From positions 9,110,979 through 9,174,978 of the forward strand of contig CM049321.1 in the NCBI GenBank assembly GCA_026874595.1: a stretch of 64,000 bases of DNA, read 5' to 3'. This document shows, in pieces, positions 22,091 to 34,550 of the stretch. The number at the start of each line of letters is the position of its first letter. The stretch's first letter is position 1. Position numbers and translations under genes: made by a program. The stretch is from Sipunculus nudus. Its lineage: Eukaryota > Annelida > Sipuncula > Golfingiida > Sipunculidae. Below the pieces are notes generated by a model, which was not told the DNA's origin, made no database searches, and saw nothing but the letters and a program-made list of their open reading frames with translations.

Positions 22091-22785
22091 GCAGGGGCCA
22101 GAACCTAACCGTATTGCGCTATGATTGGCTTAAAGTCGGTCACGTGATGGATCGGTAAATTCTCTACCTTAGGCGGTAAGGTGTGTGCCAGAAATCGCAG
22201 ATTATTTCGTAACAATTGTATGAGAATTTGATAATAATTATTAACATACTGATCTGTGTGCGTATCTTAAATAGCTTTAAGACTTCGCATAAATATAAAT
22301 AGAATATATGAGCCAACATTATTTTAACATGAGCACAGGGTCACTATATGGTAACTAGAACATTTATTATACCTCCCCCAGTTGGGAGAGGTTTTATGTT
22401 TTAGCCTTAGTTACATGTTTGTCTTTGTGTAATTTTACCCAAAGCTTTCGGAATTTTGATGAAATTTATCTAGAGGACTACTGTAACACCCGAAGAACAA
22501 CACATCCAATTTTAGAGGTGAACCTATTCATTATATATAATATACAGGGATTTTCAATTCCAAGGAATTTTAAACCGTGACATTGGTACCAGTGTATTCC
22601 ATGGCTATTTCATTAATATGGATTTATTCATAGTTTTTCGGGGAGGCTTTGTTTAGGAGGTGACCTGGGAATTAGTTATTGACCCGTGACAGCTGTATGG
22701 GCTTAAAAAGGCGAGTTCGATGAATATCCTCCTGGCGCTGGTTTCTAGTCTACGGCTAGTTATTGTCAAAAATGCAATATCTTAA

Positions 22786-22790
<5 letters not shown>
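22090..22790 (+). promoter_or_regulatory. Conserved upstream block of lectin copy A
   Basis: This block recurs before each lectin copy. It has an inverted CCAAT box (attgg, 22124-22128) and GTCACGTGAT with a palindromic E-box at 22141-22146, then '(c)taccttaggcggtaagg', then a 'cagttgggagaggttttatg' module (a bivalve dispersed repeat type) and 'ttctagtctacggctagtt'. Its conservation in position and content suggests a promoter or enhancer role. Direct evidence of transcription start is lacking, and part of the conservation simply reflects recent duplication. Confidence 0.45.

Positions 22791-22849
<59 letters not shown>
22790..22849. repeat. (TA)n microsatellite, target of hAT-like insertion
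   Basis: A pure TA run that ends at the left border of the 2.07-kb inverted-repeat element. A matching TA run resumes at 24920. Confidence 0.92.
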
Positions 22850-22853
<4 letters not shown>

Positions 22854-24919
22854 ATTTGGATCGAGTACTTTTAAAGTACTCGAGTACGAGTACTGAGTAC
22901 GTTAAAAGTACTTGAGTACAAGTATGAGTATTTTGCACTTTTTTCAAAAGTACTCGAGTACGAGTACCGAGTACTCAAAACGTACTCATGAGTACTTTTA
23001 TGAGTAATTCTTGTAACCAAACTTGCTTAATGATGTTATTAAATTAAATATATTCTCAGACAGTTAAAAATATTTTTATTAATGAAAACCCAGTACAAAA
23101 TAAAAATATATACAATGTTTTGTTGTGCTTAATCAAAATAGTGAGGCGAAATGCAAACTCTAGGACATATAAATAGGCCATATACAGTTGGAATATATCA
23201 TAGCATTAACTTATTAAAGTAGACGGTTTTGCATTGAAGAAACATCTGGTCTGGTAGGTTCTCAAAAATATATTTCTCAGCCAGGACAAGATTTACAATT
23301 TACTTAATGTTGTATTATGCAAATTCAAAATAATGGTTGGAATCTTCAGAAACTACAACATAAAAAGTTATATAAATGTTAATATATAAACTTATATTGT
23401 TAAAGGAAATCTCACTGACATTGAATAAAGCATTTAACCATATGTAATCATATAATAATGACAATGATAACAATTATAATAACAATAATAATAACAACCA
23501 TATGTAACAACCTAACGTTGATATTTAATGACAACCAGCATATGGGAAAATAGTATAAAACAACATATCTGACAGACTGACCATGTTATTCATCATGTGT
23601 AATAATTTATGAGTATTAACAACAGTTACGTCAATGACATGTTACAACAAGGAATGAGCCGATAGTAATACGTAATATAAATAGAATATTACTGGTTTAC
23701 AAAGTTAGTAAGAGTAATATTACTATTGATAGAAAAGAAATTTGAACTAGTAATGGTTATAGTACCACAAGTAATTACAACCCTTGGCTAACACATCTGA
23801 TGATTAGAGTGTTCGTTTGATTAGGGTGATAGTGCACAGTAAAGGGCCCAGTGTAGTGTGATTAGTTAATACTGGGTGCTTTCATGGTCCAGTGCCCACT
23901 GGACCAAAGGCTTTGGTTCTCATTGTTGATTCATTAAGTAGGCTTGGTCATTATACATCAGAGAAGTCCTTTGTGAGCGTACACAGTATGTTGGGCAAGT
24001 TATTGTCAGCTGATAGTAGAATGTGATGCAGCAGCTTATGCTGTAGTACCTACGGGTATATGGTCTGATAGTCACAGCTTTTCATGGGTCAATCAGTTGA
24101 CAGTCAACAGTTGAGTCTTAGTTGTGCCAAAGAGTGTGTACAGAACTCATCAAAGACTGCAATTTCCCACTGAAAATCTGCTAAACCTACACTCACATTT
24201 AGTTTCATATATAAATCAATTCAAGCTTGATTAGCCCAGGACCCGGAGCACTGCTGAGTTTATGTTATGATGAACATGTTCTGAGTATATTCAATTGTAT
24301 TGAATTGTGACAAACCTTAACTTTTTTATTTAGGGATCTTTCAAAAATTAGATTTTTTCTCTTAAAATATTATTCAGTATGAATTTGCTGATTTAATGTT
24401 TTATTGAACACTATGTTGTACTTATCTTGCTGGAAAAATATAATGCTGTAAACATGTACACATGAATAGCATAAATGTCTGAATAATTCAATAGTTCAAT
24501 TTATTTATATTTTTTATTAAATAAAAGTAATAGTATTAGTTTTAGAAGACAAATAATAAGTAATAATAGTAGTAATTATCGATGCTACAATGCTGTAATA
24601 GTTTCAGTTATAGTAACAGATGGATTACTGTAAGTACTATTATATATGATATTATATATGTTTATATCTTACTATAATATTATATAATAAACTATTACAT
24701 ATATGATAAATTGAGATTAAAGTTTATTTGGAAATATATGAAATACCCAAAAGTACTCATGAAGTACTCATATGAGTACCGAGTACTTTCAAAGTACTCG
24801 AGTACAAGTACGAGTACTTTTGTGATTTTTAAAAAGTACTCGAGTACGAGTACTGAGTACTCAAACAGTACTCATGAGTACTAGTACTATAAGTACGAGT
24901 ACTTTTGGACCCAACTCTG
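22850..24919. mobile_element. hAT-like non-autonomous element with GTACTC-rich inverted ends (2.07 kb)
   Basis: The left end starts cagaatttggatcgagtac. The reverse complement of the right end starts cagagttgggtccaaaagtac. Both arms, about 170 bp each, are packed with 'agtactcgagtac' words that are themselves palindromic. The CAGAG-TTGGG start and atatatat on both sides (8 bp, but within a TA run so not diagnostic) fit hAT. The 1.7-kb interior has no transposase frame. It separates the conserved upstream block (22,090-22,790) from exon 1 of lectin copy A, which in copy B lie next to each other. Confidence 0.82.
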
Positions 24920-25025
24920 ATATATATATATATATATATATACAAATATACCGTGAAACCTAGCCTAACGACCATATCAAAATTGCGACACTATATCGAT
25001 GTCCCGTTGATAGTATGATGTTTTC

Positions 25026-25085
<60 letters not shown>

Positions 25086-25186
25086 ACTACATTGGACTAA
25101 TTAACTGGACGTTTATATCTTCCCATCTCTGTCTGTAGAGGTATGGACCAAGTATTTGTTTTTTTTCGAGTTCTCCGATTCGAAAC
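24920..25186. other. Region upstream of copy A exon 1 with (TA)n at 25031-25081
   Basis: (TA)n at 24920-24941, then 'accgtgaaacctagcc...aacgaccatatc' (resembling a pogo-type element end), then (TA)n at 25031-25081. From 25082 the sequence matches the other units and should be the 5' UTR/proximal promoter. A short upstream ATG at 25143 has its own frame. Confidence 0.45.
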
Positions 25187-25684
25187 ATGTGGTTTAATCG
25201 AACGACCCTGATATCATTGTCAGGTAAGATATATTGAGAAACACTACATTTAGAAAATGCGATTTCTTTACAGTCAGTCAGATCTACAAACCCAGAAAAA
25301 TTGTTGCACAGCCCTAACAAAAATATACATATTCTTTTATAGGTATTATATGTATCTTAAGAATTGTCATTGGTTTGGACAATGACCAATATACAGCAGC
25401 ACAAAGGAAAGGAAACAGCACACTGGGTCCTCGTTGTGCAGATATGTGTAAGGGCCACTGCAAGGATCCAGGCCTGCAGAAGACTTTGTCTAAAGTCTTG
25501 AGTCTAATTCGACAGACAGGGAAGAAAACTCCGCCCGAATTTTTCGGCAATGGTTCTCTTTATTTTCATAGTTCTGTTGTACATGTATTGCTTTAATTAA
25601 TTATTTTGTCTACGTATAAATAACTGCCAATAAACATCAAATTTGAGAACAATAGAATTCTGTTACGACATAAGCATATATGCA

Positions 25685-25732
<48 letters not shown>

Positions 25733-25887
25733 GTTATATATGTATATATCAATCTTAACATCCAAATGTGTATGCTTGAAATAACAAAGATTATCGTAGT
25801 GGTACAGCTGGTCTTGTAGACCTTCACACCCAAAAATAACTTAAACTGACGTCATTTTGACGACATTGCTCCTGCAGATTGTTTCAC

Positions 25888-25935
<48 letters not shown>

Positions 25936-27119
25936 CTTGGAGGAAATGTTGGTCCAAATGCCTTTCGTCTATTGTTCCCGTAAAATCTTTTGTGACGACA
26001 ATAAATTTTTAAGTATACCGTCCATTCAATTTTAAAACAATATCATCCAGATTCTTGAGGAACTTTGATAAAAAAGTTACAATGGCTTTTTAAATTTGCG
26101 GAAATACTTTATAATATTGTGCAGTGTTAAAGTCGGGTTGAATGATTATTTTGACCTTTACTTCTATCTTATTGTGTGTGCATCATATATGTATGGTCAC
26201 ATGTTGCAGTTGTTGGTAGATAGAGGCACTTGTTTGAGACTCATGCAAGAAACCATTTCAATTATGTTTTTAAGTGTGTCATTACTAGTTGAAGACTGTT
26301 TCTAATTGGCCTTACCTTGTCTATACATTTTGTTAACTACTGTTACATTTATATGTTTTACAGGCCCCTGTCCCAAAGGATGGAAATTCCCATTCATGTT
26401 GAAGGGGAGGCACCAATGGTCTTGCTACAGGATCATTGAGACGTCTTTGACTTGGCAAAGCTCGCGAGACAAATGCAAAACTGCTGGGGGTGACCTCGTC
26501 AGCATTGAGACAAGAGAGGAACAGGAGCACATAAGAAAAGTTGGTTAGTTGATTATATTTAAAGTAAGATAAGGAATCTTGTTTATAACCTTTTCCTATT
26601 ATGTTTGTGGTACATTATTAATTTCGGTTGTTACAAAATAACTCATATTTTGGATAATGACACAAAATCTTGTCAGTAGCTTGACAGAAATTCATATATG
26701 TCATGAAATATACAATTATATTAATTGTAGGGCAACACATATTGTTTTTATACCTACAGTTGTGTGGGGTGATTTCATCCTTGTTGATTAACATTGCAGT
26801 AAGTTTATACACATTCACATTTGATTGTGCAATACCCATAGTAAATAAAGCGAAGGTTTTTATATCCTTAGATACCTCTTTTCCAGGAGTCCTGCGTATT
26901 ACTTACTGGACCAGTGGGAGGTACGATATCTTTGCCCGTGAATGGTCATGGGCGGCTACTGAGAATAAAGTTCAGTACAAAAATTGGAATGATGGTTTAT
27001 GTTTGTCCGCTGGAGTTCTGGGTGATCACATCATCCTTACGAGTATGCTGGATATGCGCTGGGATTGTGCATTTAAAATTATGAAATTCGCTGGACTATG
27101 TGAAAAATCTACGAATTGA
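25187..27119 (+). CDS. Secreted C-type lectin domain protein, copy A (intact)
   Basis: Exons 25187-25223, 25343-25552, 26364-26543 and 26887-27119 are all joined in phase 1 and encode 219 residues. MWFNRTTLISLS plus GIICILRIVIG form a signal peptide, probably cut near residue 23. Residues 24-83 form a small region with C44, C48 and C52 and an NST sequon at 37-39. The C-type lectin domain runs from C85 to about 217: CPKGW, SCY (C103), TW, C120, GG, LVSI, YWTSG (149-153), WSW, NW and C181, C203, C214. The usual Ca2+/sugar motifs EPN or QPD and WND before the penultimate cysteine are absent (RWDC instead), so sugar binding, if any, is not by the classic site. A secreted recognition role is inferred. 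The exon 2 donor (gttctc) is weaker than in its paralogues. All splice sites and the frame are intact, so this is the best candidate for a working gene. Confidence 0.82.
25689..25934. repeat. Two (TA)n arrays in intron 2 of copy A
   Basis: Arrays at about 25689-25727 and 25891-25934 lie in the same sequence context ('catatatgca..gttta' and 'gttt.accca') as the arrays at about 30968-31000 and 31161-31206 in copy B. They were therefore present in the ancestral unit. Confidence 0.85.
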
Positions 27120-28560
27120 AAAGGATTCTAACTATTAGATTTACTATTTATCAGAGATATAACTATTGTGTCTTCGTTATTTCATTCACAAGCACAATAA
27201 TATCACTCAAAAGCATAAATTGGAATTTAACATGGATGGAGTGTTGCTTTACGTATAAATTAATTATTGCTGCATATGAAACTAAATGTTTTTTTTTCTT
27301 AACAGGAATTAATGGCCTTGCCGTTCTGAGCACTCATCGTGTCAGTTTTGCCGCTTAAAACTCTCAGGATTCTTCTTATTGACTAAATCTCTTTTTTTTG
27401 TGATTCATGTTGAACTTACATTTCCTAACGCATTGGTCCCTCTATATTCATTATGTAACTCCTTCCATTTAACCACTCCTTTGTTTATCGCCGTTAGGCC
27501 AGTATCACCAGCAGAGAAATTCCCACAGGTTATGCCATGTTACGAAAAATGACGGGCACGGTATCGTCGGTTTCAAACTTATTCAGGTCCCCAATATCCA
27601 GCTCTCATTTGGCAAGACATTTTTTTTTGTTTTTACATAGATTACAACTGTGAATAATAGCTTTATCATGAATTGAATTATGTGAGAAAATTCTCAAAAA
27701 GAAACCGAACAGGTCAACTCGTTGGTTCACTGCTGTTGAGAGAGAAATTATCATAAAGAAGTGGAAAAGGGCCCCTTCGTCCAGCTAAATCGGATGCACT
27801 AATGGGCACATCACAAATACATTCTATTTATTTCATTTTTTTTTCTATTTTTTAAAGAGCATTCCAGAACATGTGTATATATTAAGTATTTTATAACTCA
27901 AGTGTAATGCGATTTAAATCTTTCCAAGCGTCACAGTTATAGCTGTAATCCGTCATTTCGCGTCCTTAACAAGACACCGAATATGGGGTATTTGAATCCT
28001 CTCTGTGTTAACTCTGTGGATAATAAAGGTTAACAAAGCTATAATACAGTTAGAATGAAGATATCATTCCAGTCTTCTTCAGTATAGGCGTAACAGACAG
28101 CTGAAATGTGAATTAAAAGAAAAAGTGGAATATTCCATGTTTGGTCATAAAAGGTAATTTAAGGGGCACCACCTGTAGATTTTTTACAGTAAAACAAGTT
28201 ACATTGTGATTAAGTGGTAACGGACAATACATACATAATAAACAAACAAAGCTGAGCTTGTTCAGAGTTGTACGGAGTTGTCATAGTTCTAACATCCTGT
28301 CAATCAAAATGGTAGATTGGTGATAGTGATTGCCTCCAAATTATAAAGGATATCTCGGAGACTATATCCTAACCCTCAAACATTTTTTTAAATAATAAGT
28401 TTTAAATAAACTTAGACATCTTAGAAAAATTTCGCACAGACAAACCAGATAATCAAGGTAGTACATAATACTTTGGACAGATTTATTCTGCCGAGACTGG
28501 CTAAATACGATACAGTTGAAAAGGCCTAATTGCTGCCCGCGGACTGAAATATCAAGACTG
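27120..28560 (+). repeat. 3' flank of lectin copy A
   Basis: Homologous to the sequences after copies B, C and D. Landmarks are 'gttctgagcactcatcgtgtcag', 'gtatcaccagcagagaaattcccaca' and 'tccccaatatccagctctcattt'. No separate gene is seen; open frames at 27,116-27,358 are incidental. It probably includes the 3' UTR. Confidence 0.6.
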
Positions 28561-29730
28561 TTTTTTTTTATATATAGACTGATCGCTATAAGTGTTTTCC
28601 TTATAATTAACTCAAACCTGAATCCAGCAACAACATAATAAATGAGCCATGCGGTACGGCAATCAGCAGTGCATTGTGGGTCATTGATCACGTGTTATTT
28701 ATCTTATGATATACATAACAGCGTTTGAAACAAAACACTCATGATAGACACATGATACACTCATGATACACTCATGATACAATAGACTCATGATACAAAA
28801 CATATCACAATACATCACATATGATACACTCTATGATAAATAGAAGCAGTTTCAAGTTATTGCTGTTTTTTTTAATTGACTTAACGGAAATGTTGTTAAA
28901 CAATGAGATGCCAGATAACGTATTTCTTGCCGATGACATTTCACCTGACAAGCATCGGACCGCTGACCATTGTAAAATGCATGAGTTTTCCAGTTAAAAG
29001 TCATTTTGTTGTTCATATTAAATGAAAACATCGACATAATGATACAAGAATATCTGACGATACAAATATGATATTTGTCCTTGTATTGCAATTTAACTAA
29101 GTATCGCTGCGGCCTAATGCAGAGTGTCAGCTGCTGGTCTATGTATCATATCGTATCATATAATATTAGTTGATGTACTGGATCATAAAGAATCTCTTTA
29201 AATATAAACACCTGAAGTTACCTTGCTAACTGTGCAACCCTTGGGTCACAGTTTCAGAACCTGTTTTGAATAATAAGAATCAAACAGAAATGGTTAGCAT
29301 CGACTGAGCATTAAGGCACTATTACATCTGAATCACATGACACTTGCACACAGTGTCTTGTTTATCCGGCTAGTATAGAACGTTTAATTTTTTTCTAATT
29401 ATTTTTTCTTTATCGCTATTGTATTTGTGCATGTGTGTATGAGAGAGACAGAATGTAAAAAAAACAGAGTCTCGTTTTATGATTAAATATTTGTTATTTA
29501 AGTCGGATTTTACAGATATTGATTGGAAAAACCTGTGAATATCTGTATGTATGTTTGTGTAAGAGTGAAGATCTTGCGGTTTAAAAAAAAAACACTGAAT
29601 AAAGTAGCGTAGAAATGTGTAGAACAGCTTATTATTTTAGTTATAATTTAAAATCTGGAATATAAGTAATATTGCTTAAAAGCATATATAATACTTTATT
29701 TCCTCCTGCATAAGAAAAAATTCTTAGATA
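28560..29730 (+). repeat. Segmental duplication, unit 2 upstream block
   Basis: The counterpart of 19,610-20,700, including 'gaatccagcaacaacataat' and the 'tcatgataca' array at 28,736-28,805. Relative to unit 1 it lacks about 1.4 kb (the equivalent of 20,700-22,150), so it runs directly into the conserved pre-gene block. Confidence 0.78.
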
Positions 29731-30364
29731 AATTCTAAGATAAATTCTTTACCTTAGACGGTAAGTTGTGTGCCAGGAATCGCAAATTATCTCGTATCAA
29801 TTTTATAAGAATTTCATTATAATTATTAACATACTAATCTGTGTGCGTATCTTAAATAGCTTTAAGACTACGCATAAATATAATTACAATATATGAGACA
29901 ACATTTTTTTTACATGAGCACAGGGTCACTATATTTTAGCCTTAGTACCTTGTTCGTCTTTTTGTAATTTTACCTTAAACCTTCGGAATTTTGATGAAAT
30001 TATCTGAATCACATGACATTTGCACACAGTGTCTTGTTTATCCGGCTAGTAATTATCTGGAAGATTACGGTTACACCCGAAGAACAACACATTCGATTTT
30101 AGAGGGGATCCTAGTCATAATAATATACCGGTATTTTCAATTCCAAAGAAGTTTAAACCGTGAAATTGGTACCCGTTTATTCCATGGCTATTTCATAAAT
30201 ACGGACTTATTCATAGTTATTCGGGGAGGCTTTATTAAGGAGGTGACTTGGGAATTAGTTATTGACCCGAGACAACTGTATGGGCTTAAAAGGGGAGTTT
30301 GGTGAGAATCTTCCTGGCGTTGGTTTCTAGTCTACGGCTAGTTCAGGTCAAAAATACAATATTT

Positions 30365-30398
<34 letters not shown>

Positions 30399-30400
30399 GT
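29730..30400 (+). promoter_or_regulatory. Upstream block of lectin copy B (partial)
   Basis: Homologous to 22,160-22,790 ('taccttagacggtaag', 'agcacagggtcactatat', 'ttctagtctacggctagtt'), followed by (TA)n at about 30366-30396 and immediately by exon 1. The inverted CCAAT/GTCACGTGA part present in units 1 and 3 is missing here. A 55-bp piece (near 30,005-30,050) duplicates 'catgacatttgcacacagtg' from 29,337. Confidence 0.4.
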
Positions 30401-30505
30401 TAACTGCATTGGACGAATTAACTGAACGTTTATATCTTCCAATCTCTGCCTGTAGAGGTATGGACATCAAGTATCTGTTATTTTCCGAGTTCTTCGATTC
30501 GGAAA

Positions 30506-30968
30506 ATGTGGTTTAATCGAACGAACCTGATATCTTTGTCAGGTAAGAATTAATGACTAACACTACGTTTAGAAAATGTGTATTTCATGTATGTATCAAT
30601 CAAATCTACAAACCCAGAAATAATTGATGCATAGCACTAACAAAATATATATATATTGCTTAATGGGTATTTTATGTTTCCTAAGAATTTTCATTAGTTT
30701 TGACAATGACCAATATTCAGCAATACAACGGAATGGAAACAGTACACTCGGTCGTCGTTGTCCTGATATGTGTGAAGGCCGCTGCAAGGATCCAGGCCTG
30801 CAGATAAAATTTGTCTAAAGTCTTGAGTCTGATACGACAGACAGGGAAGAAAATTCCGCCCGAAGCTTTCGGCAATGGTACTTTTTATTTTCATAGTTCT
30901 GTGGTACGAAACATTAAATCTAAGAACAATAGAATTCTGTAACGACATAAGCATATATGCATGGGTTT

Positions 30969-30999
<31 letters not shown>

Positions 31000-31157
31000 A
31001 AACGTTATATATGTATATATTAATCTTAACACGTATAGGTATATGCTTGTAATAACAAAGATGATCGTAGTGGGTCAGCTGGTGTTGTAGACCTTCACAT
31101 CGAAAATCCCTTAAACTGACGTCATTTAGCCGACATTGTTCCTGCATAAAGTTTTAC

Positions 31158-31209
<52 letters not shown>

Positions 31210-31824
31210 ACGAAGCTGTTTTATCTATGTTAACAAGTGTATCATTTCAATTTAAAGATTTTCTGCGATTGACCAATCCTTTTCTATACAGTTTGTTAAC
31301 ACCTGTTACAATTACATTAAATACAGACCATATCTTTCAGATTCTTACAAATGCTACATTGGCTTTGTGAATCTGCAGAAGTACTTGCATGAAATAATGC
31401 AGTATCAACGTCTTACAGAACGATTAATTTGTCATTTACTTTATATAATTGTGTGTGCATCATATGTGTATGGTCAGGTGTTTGCAGTTGTTGGTTGATG
31501 GAGGCACTTGTTTGAGACACCTGCGAAAAACAAAACTATTTCAATTATGTTTTTAAGTGTGTCATTTCTAGTTCAAGACTTTCTGTAATTGGCCTTTCCT
31601 TTTCTATACAATTTGTTAACTTCTGTTACATTTACATTACTTACAGGCCCCTGTCCCAAAGGATGGAAATTCCCATTCATGTTGAAAGGGAGGCACCATC
31701 GGTCTTGCTACAGGACCGTTGAGACGCGTATGACTTGGCAAAGTTTGCGAGACAATTGTAACAATGCTGGGGATAACCTCATCAGCATTGAGAGGAGAAA
31801 GACAGGGGCATATCAGGAAAGTTG
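30506..31824 (+). pseudogene. C-type lectin copy B, broken
   Basis: Exon 1 (30506-30542) keeps ATG and MWFNRTNLISLS with a good donor. Exon 2 (about 30668-30870) has lost its acceptor: where the others have tatag, this copy has taatg. It also carries an extra base after 'ggcctgcag', which brings a stop (gtc taa). Exon 3 (31647-31824) begins correctly with CPKGWKFPFMLKGRH but is 2 nt short near its end, which shifts the frame. Exon 4, with the second half of the lectin domain, is missing: sequence after 31,857 jumps to the 3' flank ('ttcagagcactcactctgtc'). Several independent lesions make it a pseudogene. Confidence 0.85.
30968..31206. repeat. Two (TA)n arrays in intron 2 of pseudogene B
   Basis: About 30968-31000 and 31161-31206, the counterparts of the arrays in intron 2 of copy A. 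Confidence 0.85.
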
Positions 31825-31857
31825 GTTAGTTGATTATATTTAAAGTAAGATAAGAAA

Positions 31858-34550
31858 TCTTACTTGAGGTTCAGAGCACTCACTCTGTCGGTTTTGCAGC
31901 TTGAAAAGTTCCGGATTCATCTGATTAATTAAGTATTTTTTTGCGATTCGTATTGAATTTTCATTCTTCAAGGCAGAGGTCACTCCTTATTCGTTATGTA
32001 ACTCCTCTCATTAAACAACCCTATCTCAAGCACCGTTTGCTCCGTATCACTACCAGAGAAATTCTCACAGGATAAGTAATGCTACGAAAAATTACGGACA
32101 CGGTATCTTATTCAGTTCCTCAATAATAAGCTATCATTTGACCTCAAAGTTTAATTGTAAGTGATAACCTGACCACGAATACTGAATTAGTAGGCAATTC
32201 TCAAAAGAGTTTGGTTAAGGTGAAAATGCTAGAAATCTCCAGATGATGCTGAAAAATGTTTCTGTCTACAGAGTTTTCATCTTGCAACAATCCTGTGAAT
32301 TTCAATTATATAATAGTGATACCGATTACCTTCAAAGTATCATTGATTCCTCAGAGGATATCGTAACTCTAACGTTTTAGTTTACATATTTAGTAGAAAG
32401 CAAACATAAACGGCTAGATTCTGTTAACTGTAATTTGGTCAAAGATTCATGGTCAAAAGGCAATAATACCATTCTTGGTTTGAATTTCTTTTGGTGTGAA
32501 GGTAACCACCCCCTATTATTTTAATGCTGACTTGTCCAATTCATAAGATAGGTGTTTACATCTGCGGAGTTCCTTATCGGTATGTGACTACGTGACAGTG
32601 CTGTGTTGTGCTGTGGGATATAGCCTAACCATACTCTTGCAGAGCGCTCACCCAGAGTCCTGTGCTCTACCCTGAACCAAAGAAGTTGGTCACACATCTG
32701 TCCAACCGCAAGAAATTATTCCATTTGTGTCCGTTGCAAACACGACACACAAATTAGGAATATGGCGCCTGTTTTGGGTTACGTTACTTCAGGTACAAGT
32801 GAGTATATCAAGTCCCCTATGCTGTGCTGAGCCCCCCTTTTTTCAGGTCCGTGAAACGCCATTGGTTAATTAGTTAATCATACCTGTTAATGTTAACCAT
32901 GTAAGGTTTCAAGAATTATCAACTATGAAACAATAGTCTCTTGAGGTTCAACATGGCACTATATACACGGACCTCTTGCTGCCTACCCCCCCCCCCCTTC
33001 AAATGGATCCCCTGCTGGACACTGACTGTGTGCTCTATTCGGTTTGGTCCTGGCGCCTGCTGTACGAATTAATCTAATGCCGATATGTCAACAAAAGGAA
33101 AAAGCGATATTTAAGGATTTTATTAATTCATTTGAGTATCAATCGGGTGTTCCCATAATTTAAAAAGAATCTTGATGGTCAATGTACCAATACCATTGGA
33201 ATTTCTCATGGTGTAACGTGTGGATAAAATCTACATGTTTTAAGTTATTCAAGAAATCAAATGCATAGAGCATCCACGTATTTAGAATAGCTTACCTATA
33301 AATGTAATATCAGAGTTGGGCTATGTTCATGACATCTGACACATGCTTTGGACATGCCTCTAGGTGTTGAAATTAATAAATCAGTTTCTATTAAGCAATT
33401 CATGATCTTTGATGTAAGTTAATTTACTTACACCTTTTAGGGAAACGGCACGTGAGGTGACGTCATTGTCTTCTGTGACGTCATGAATCGCACCCAAAAC
33501 ATAGCCATATAGTCAGGATCACATGCTACCTCCTAGTGTAAACTTTATGCTATAAAAGCACATAAAACATTCACATATTTTCCTGGACCACCAATTGTGA
33601 AAATTAGGAGGATTGATACATGTTCAAGGAGTTATTGAACTTAAGAGAAGCATTATGTTAAAGCCATTTATACCTGGGAAGGATCCTGTTGGATCGTAAA
33701 TTTATTGTTTCTCGGAAAAAACGTAAGTTAAAAATTCGTCAACCACAAACACATTACATTCAAATTCATTCATGTAATTCTTAATTCAAAGTCTACTCTC
33801 CATGTGGCCAGGTGGTACACATAGCCTTGATATGAACATATTGCCGTACGTTTACATATAAGACGATGGATGTTCTGTTGGACGATTTGGTCAGTTCAGT
33901 AAACATAATGGTTCGCTGATTGGACCTGGTCTATAATGACGATAACGTTGGTTTTGAAGATGTGAATTACTGTGAATCAAGCCCGTAACCAATATGATTG
34001 TGCTGAGATACTCTTTAAAAGATACGTAGTTTTCCAAAGGATTTTTTTTTGCAAAACTTGTCAACTAAATAGATAATACGTTTAGTGGCATGAATCATTG
34101 AGAAGTGGTTTGTTCAGCAGAGCCATTGAAATTAAGGGTTTCCCGTCATGAACCTTGATCAAGAGACATCACCCATGTACCCCGTGGTTGGTCCTCTCTT
34201 TTAAAGTTAGCCAAAGATTGTTATATCTGAGACAGTTTTATAAAAAAATGGTGAAGCTGAAGATTTTCAGGCAGGTTACAGGCTTCGGTTTCCACATGTC
34301 GTTTGACTGTTCACATTGAATCTTCTTCTCAACCTGTATGTCTGCCCGGGTGTACTGACAATGCGCATGATAGTGACTTCGCCTTTATTGGAAACAAAAG
34401 CCCAATGTTGTTGGTTACAAACACGCTATCTAAATCTTAAATCAAAGGTTTTAAAGGTACAGTTGTAAGTAGTCAGATAGTTAGATAGTAATGTTGCATT
34501 TTTCAATCATGAATTAGAACTAAAGTCTACAGATTTGTCCAATTTACAGA
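31858..34550. other. 3' flank of pseudogene B and spacer
   Basis: 31,870-32,520 is homologous to the 3' flanks of other units ('aatgtttctgtctac', 'aggcaataataccattcttgg' against 55,459 and 55,728). From about 32,550 to 34,550 I recognise nothing: AT-rich sequence with a C13 run near 32,984. Confidence 0.45.

Noticed and set aside
26703-26886. Extension of lectin exon 4 upstream as one 138-codon frame
   Set aside because: The frame reads through intron sequence. The acceptor ttttccag at 26879-26886 and phase agreement with exon 3 place the exon start at 26887.
27116-27358. Open frame of 80 codons directly after lectin copy A
   Set aside because: Lies in the 3' flank shared by all units, where the frame is not conserved in copies B, C and D.
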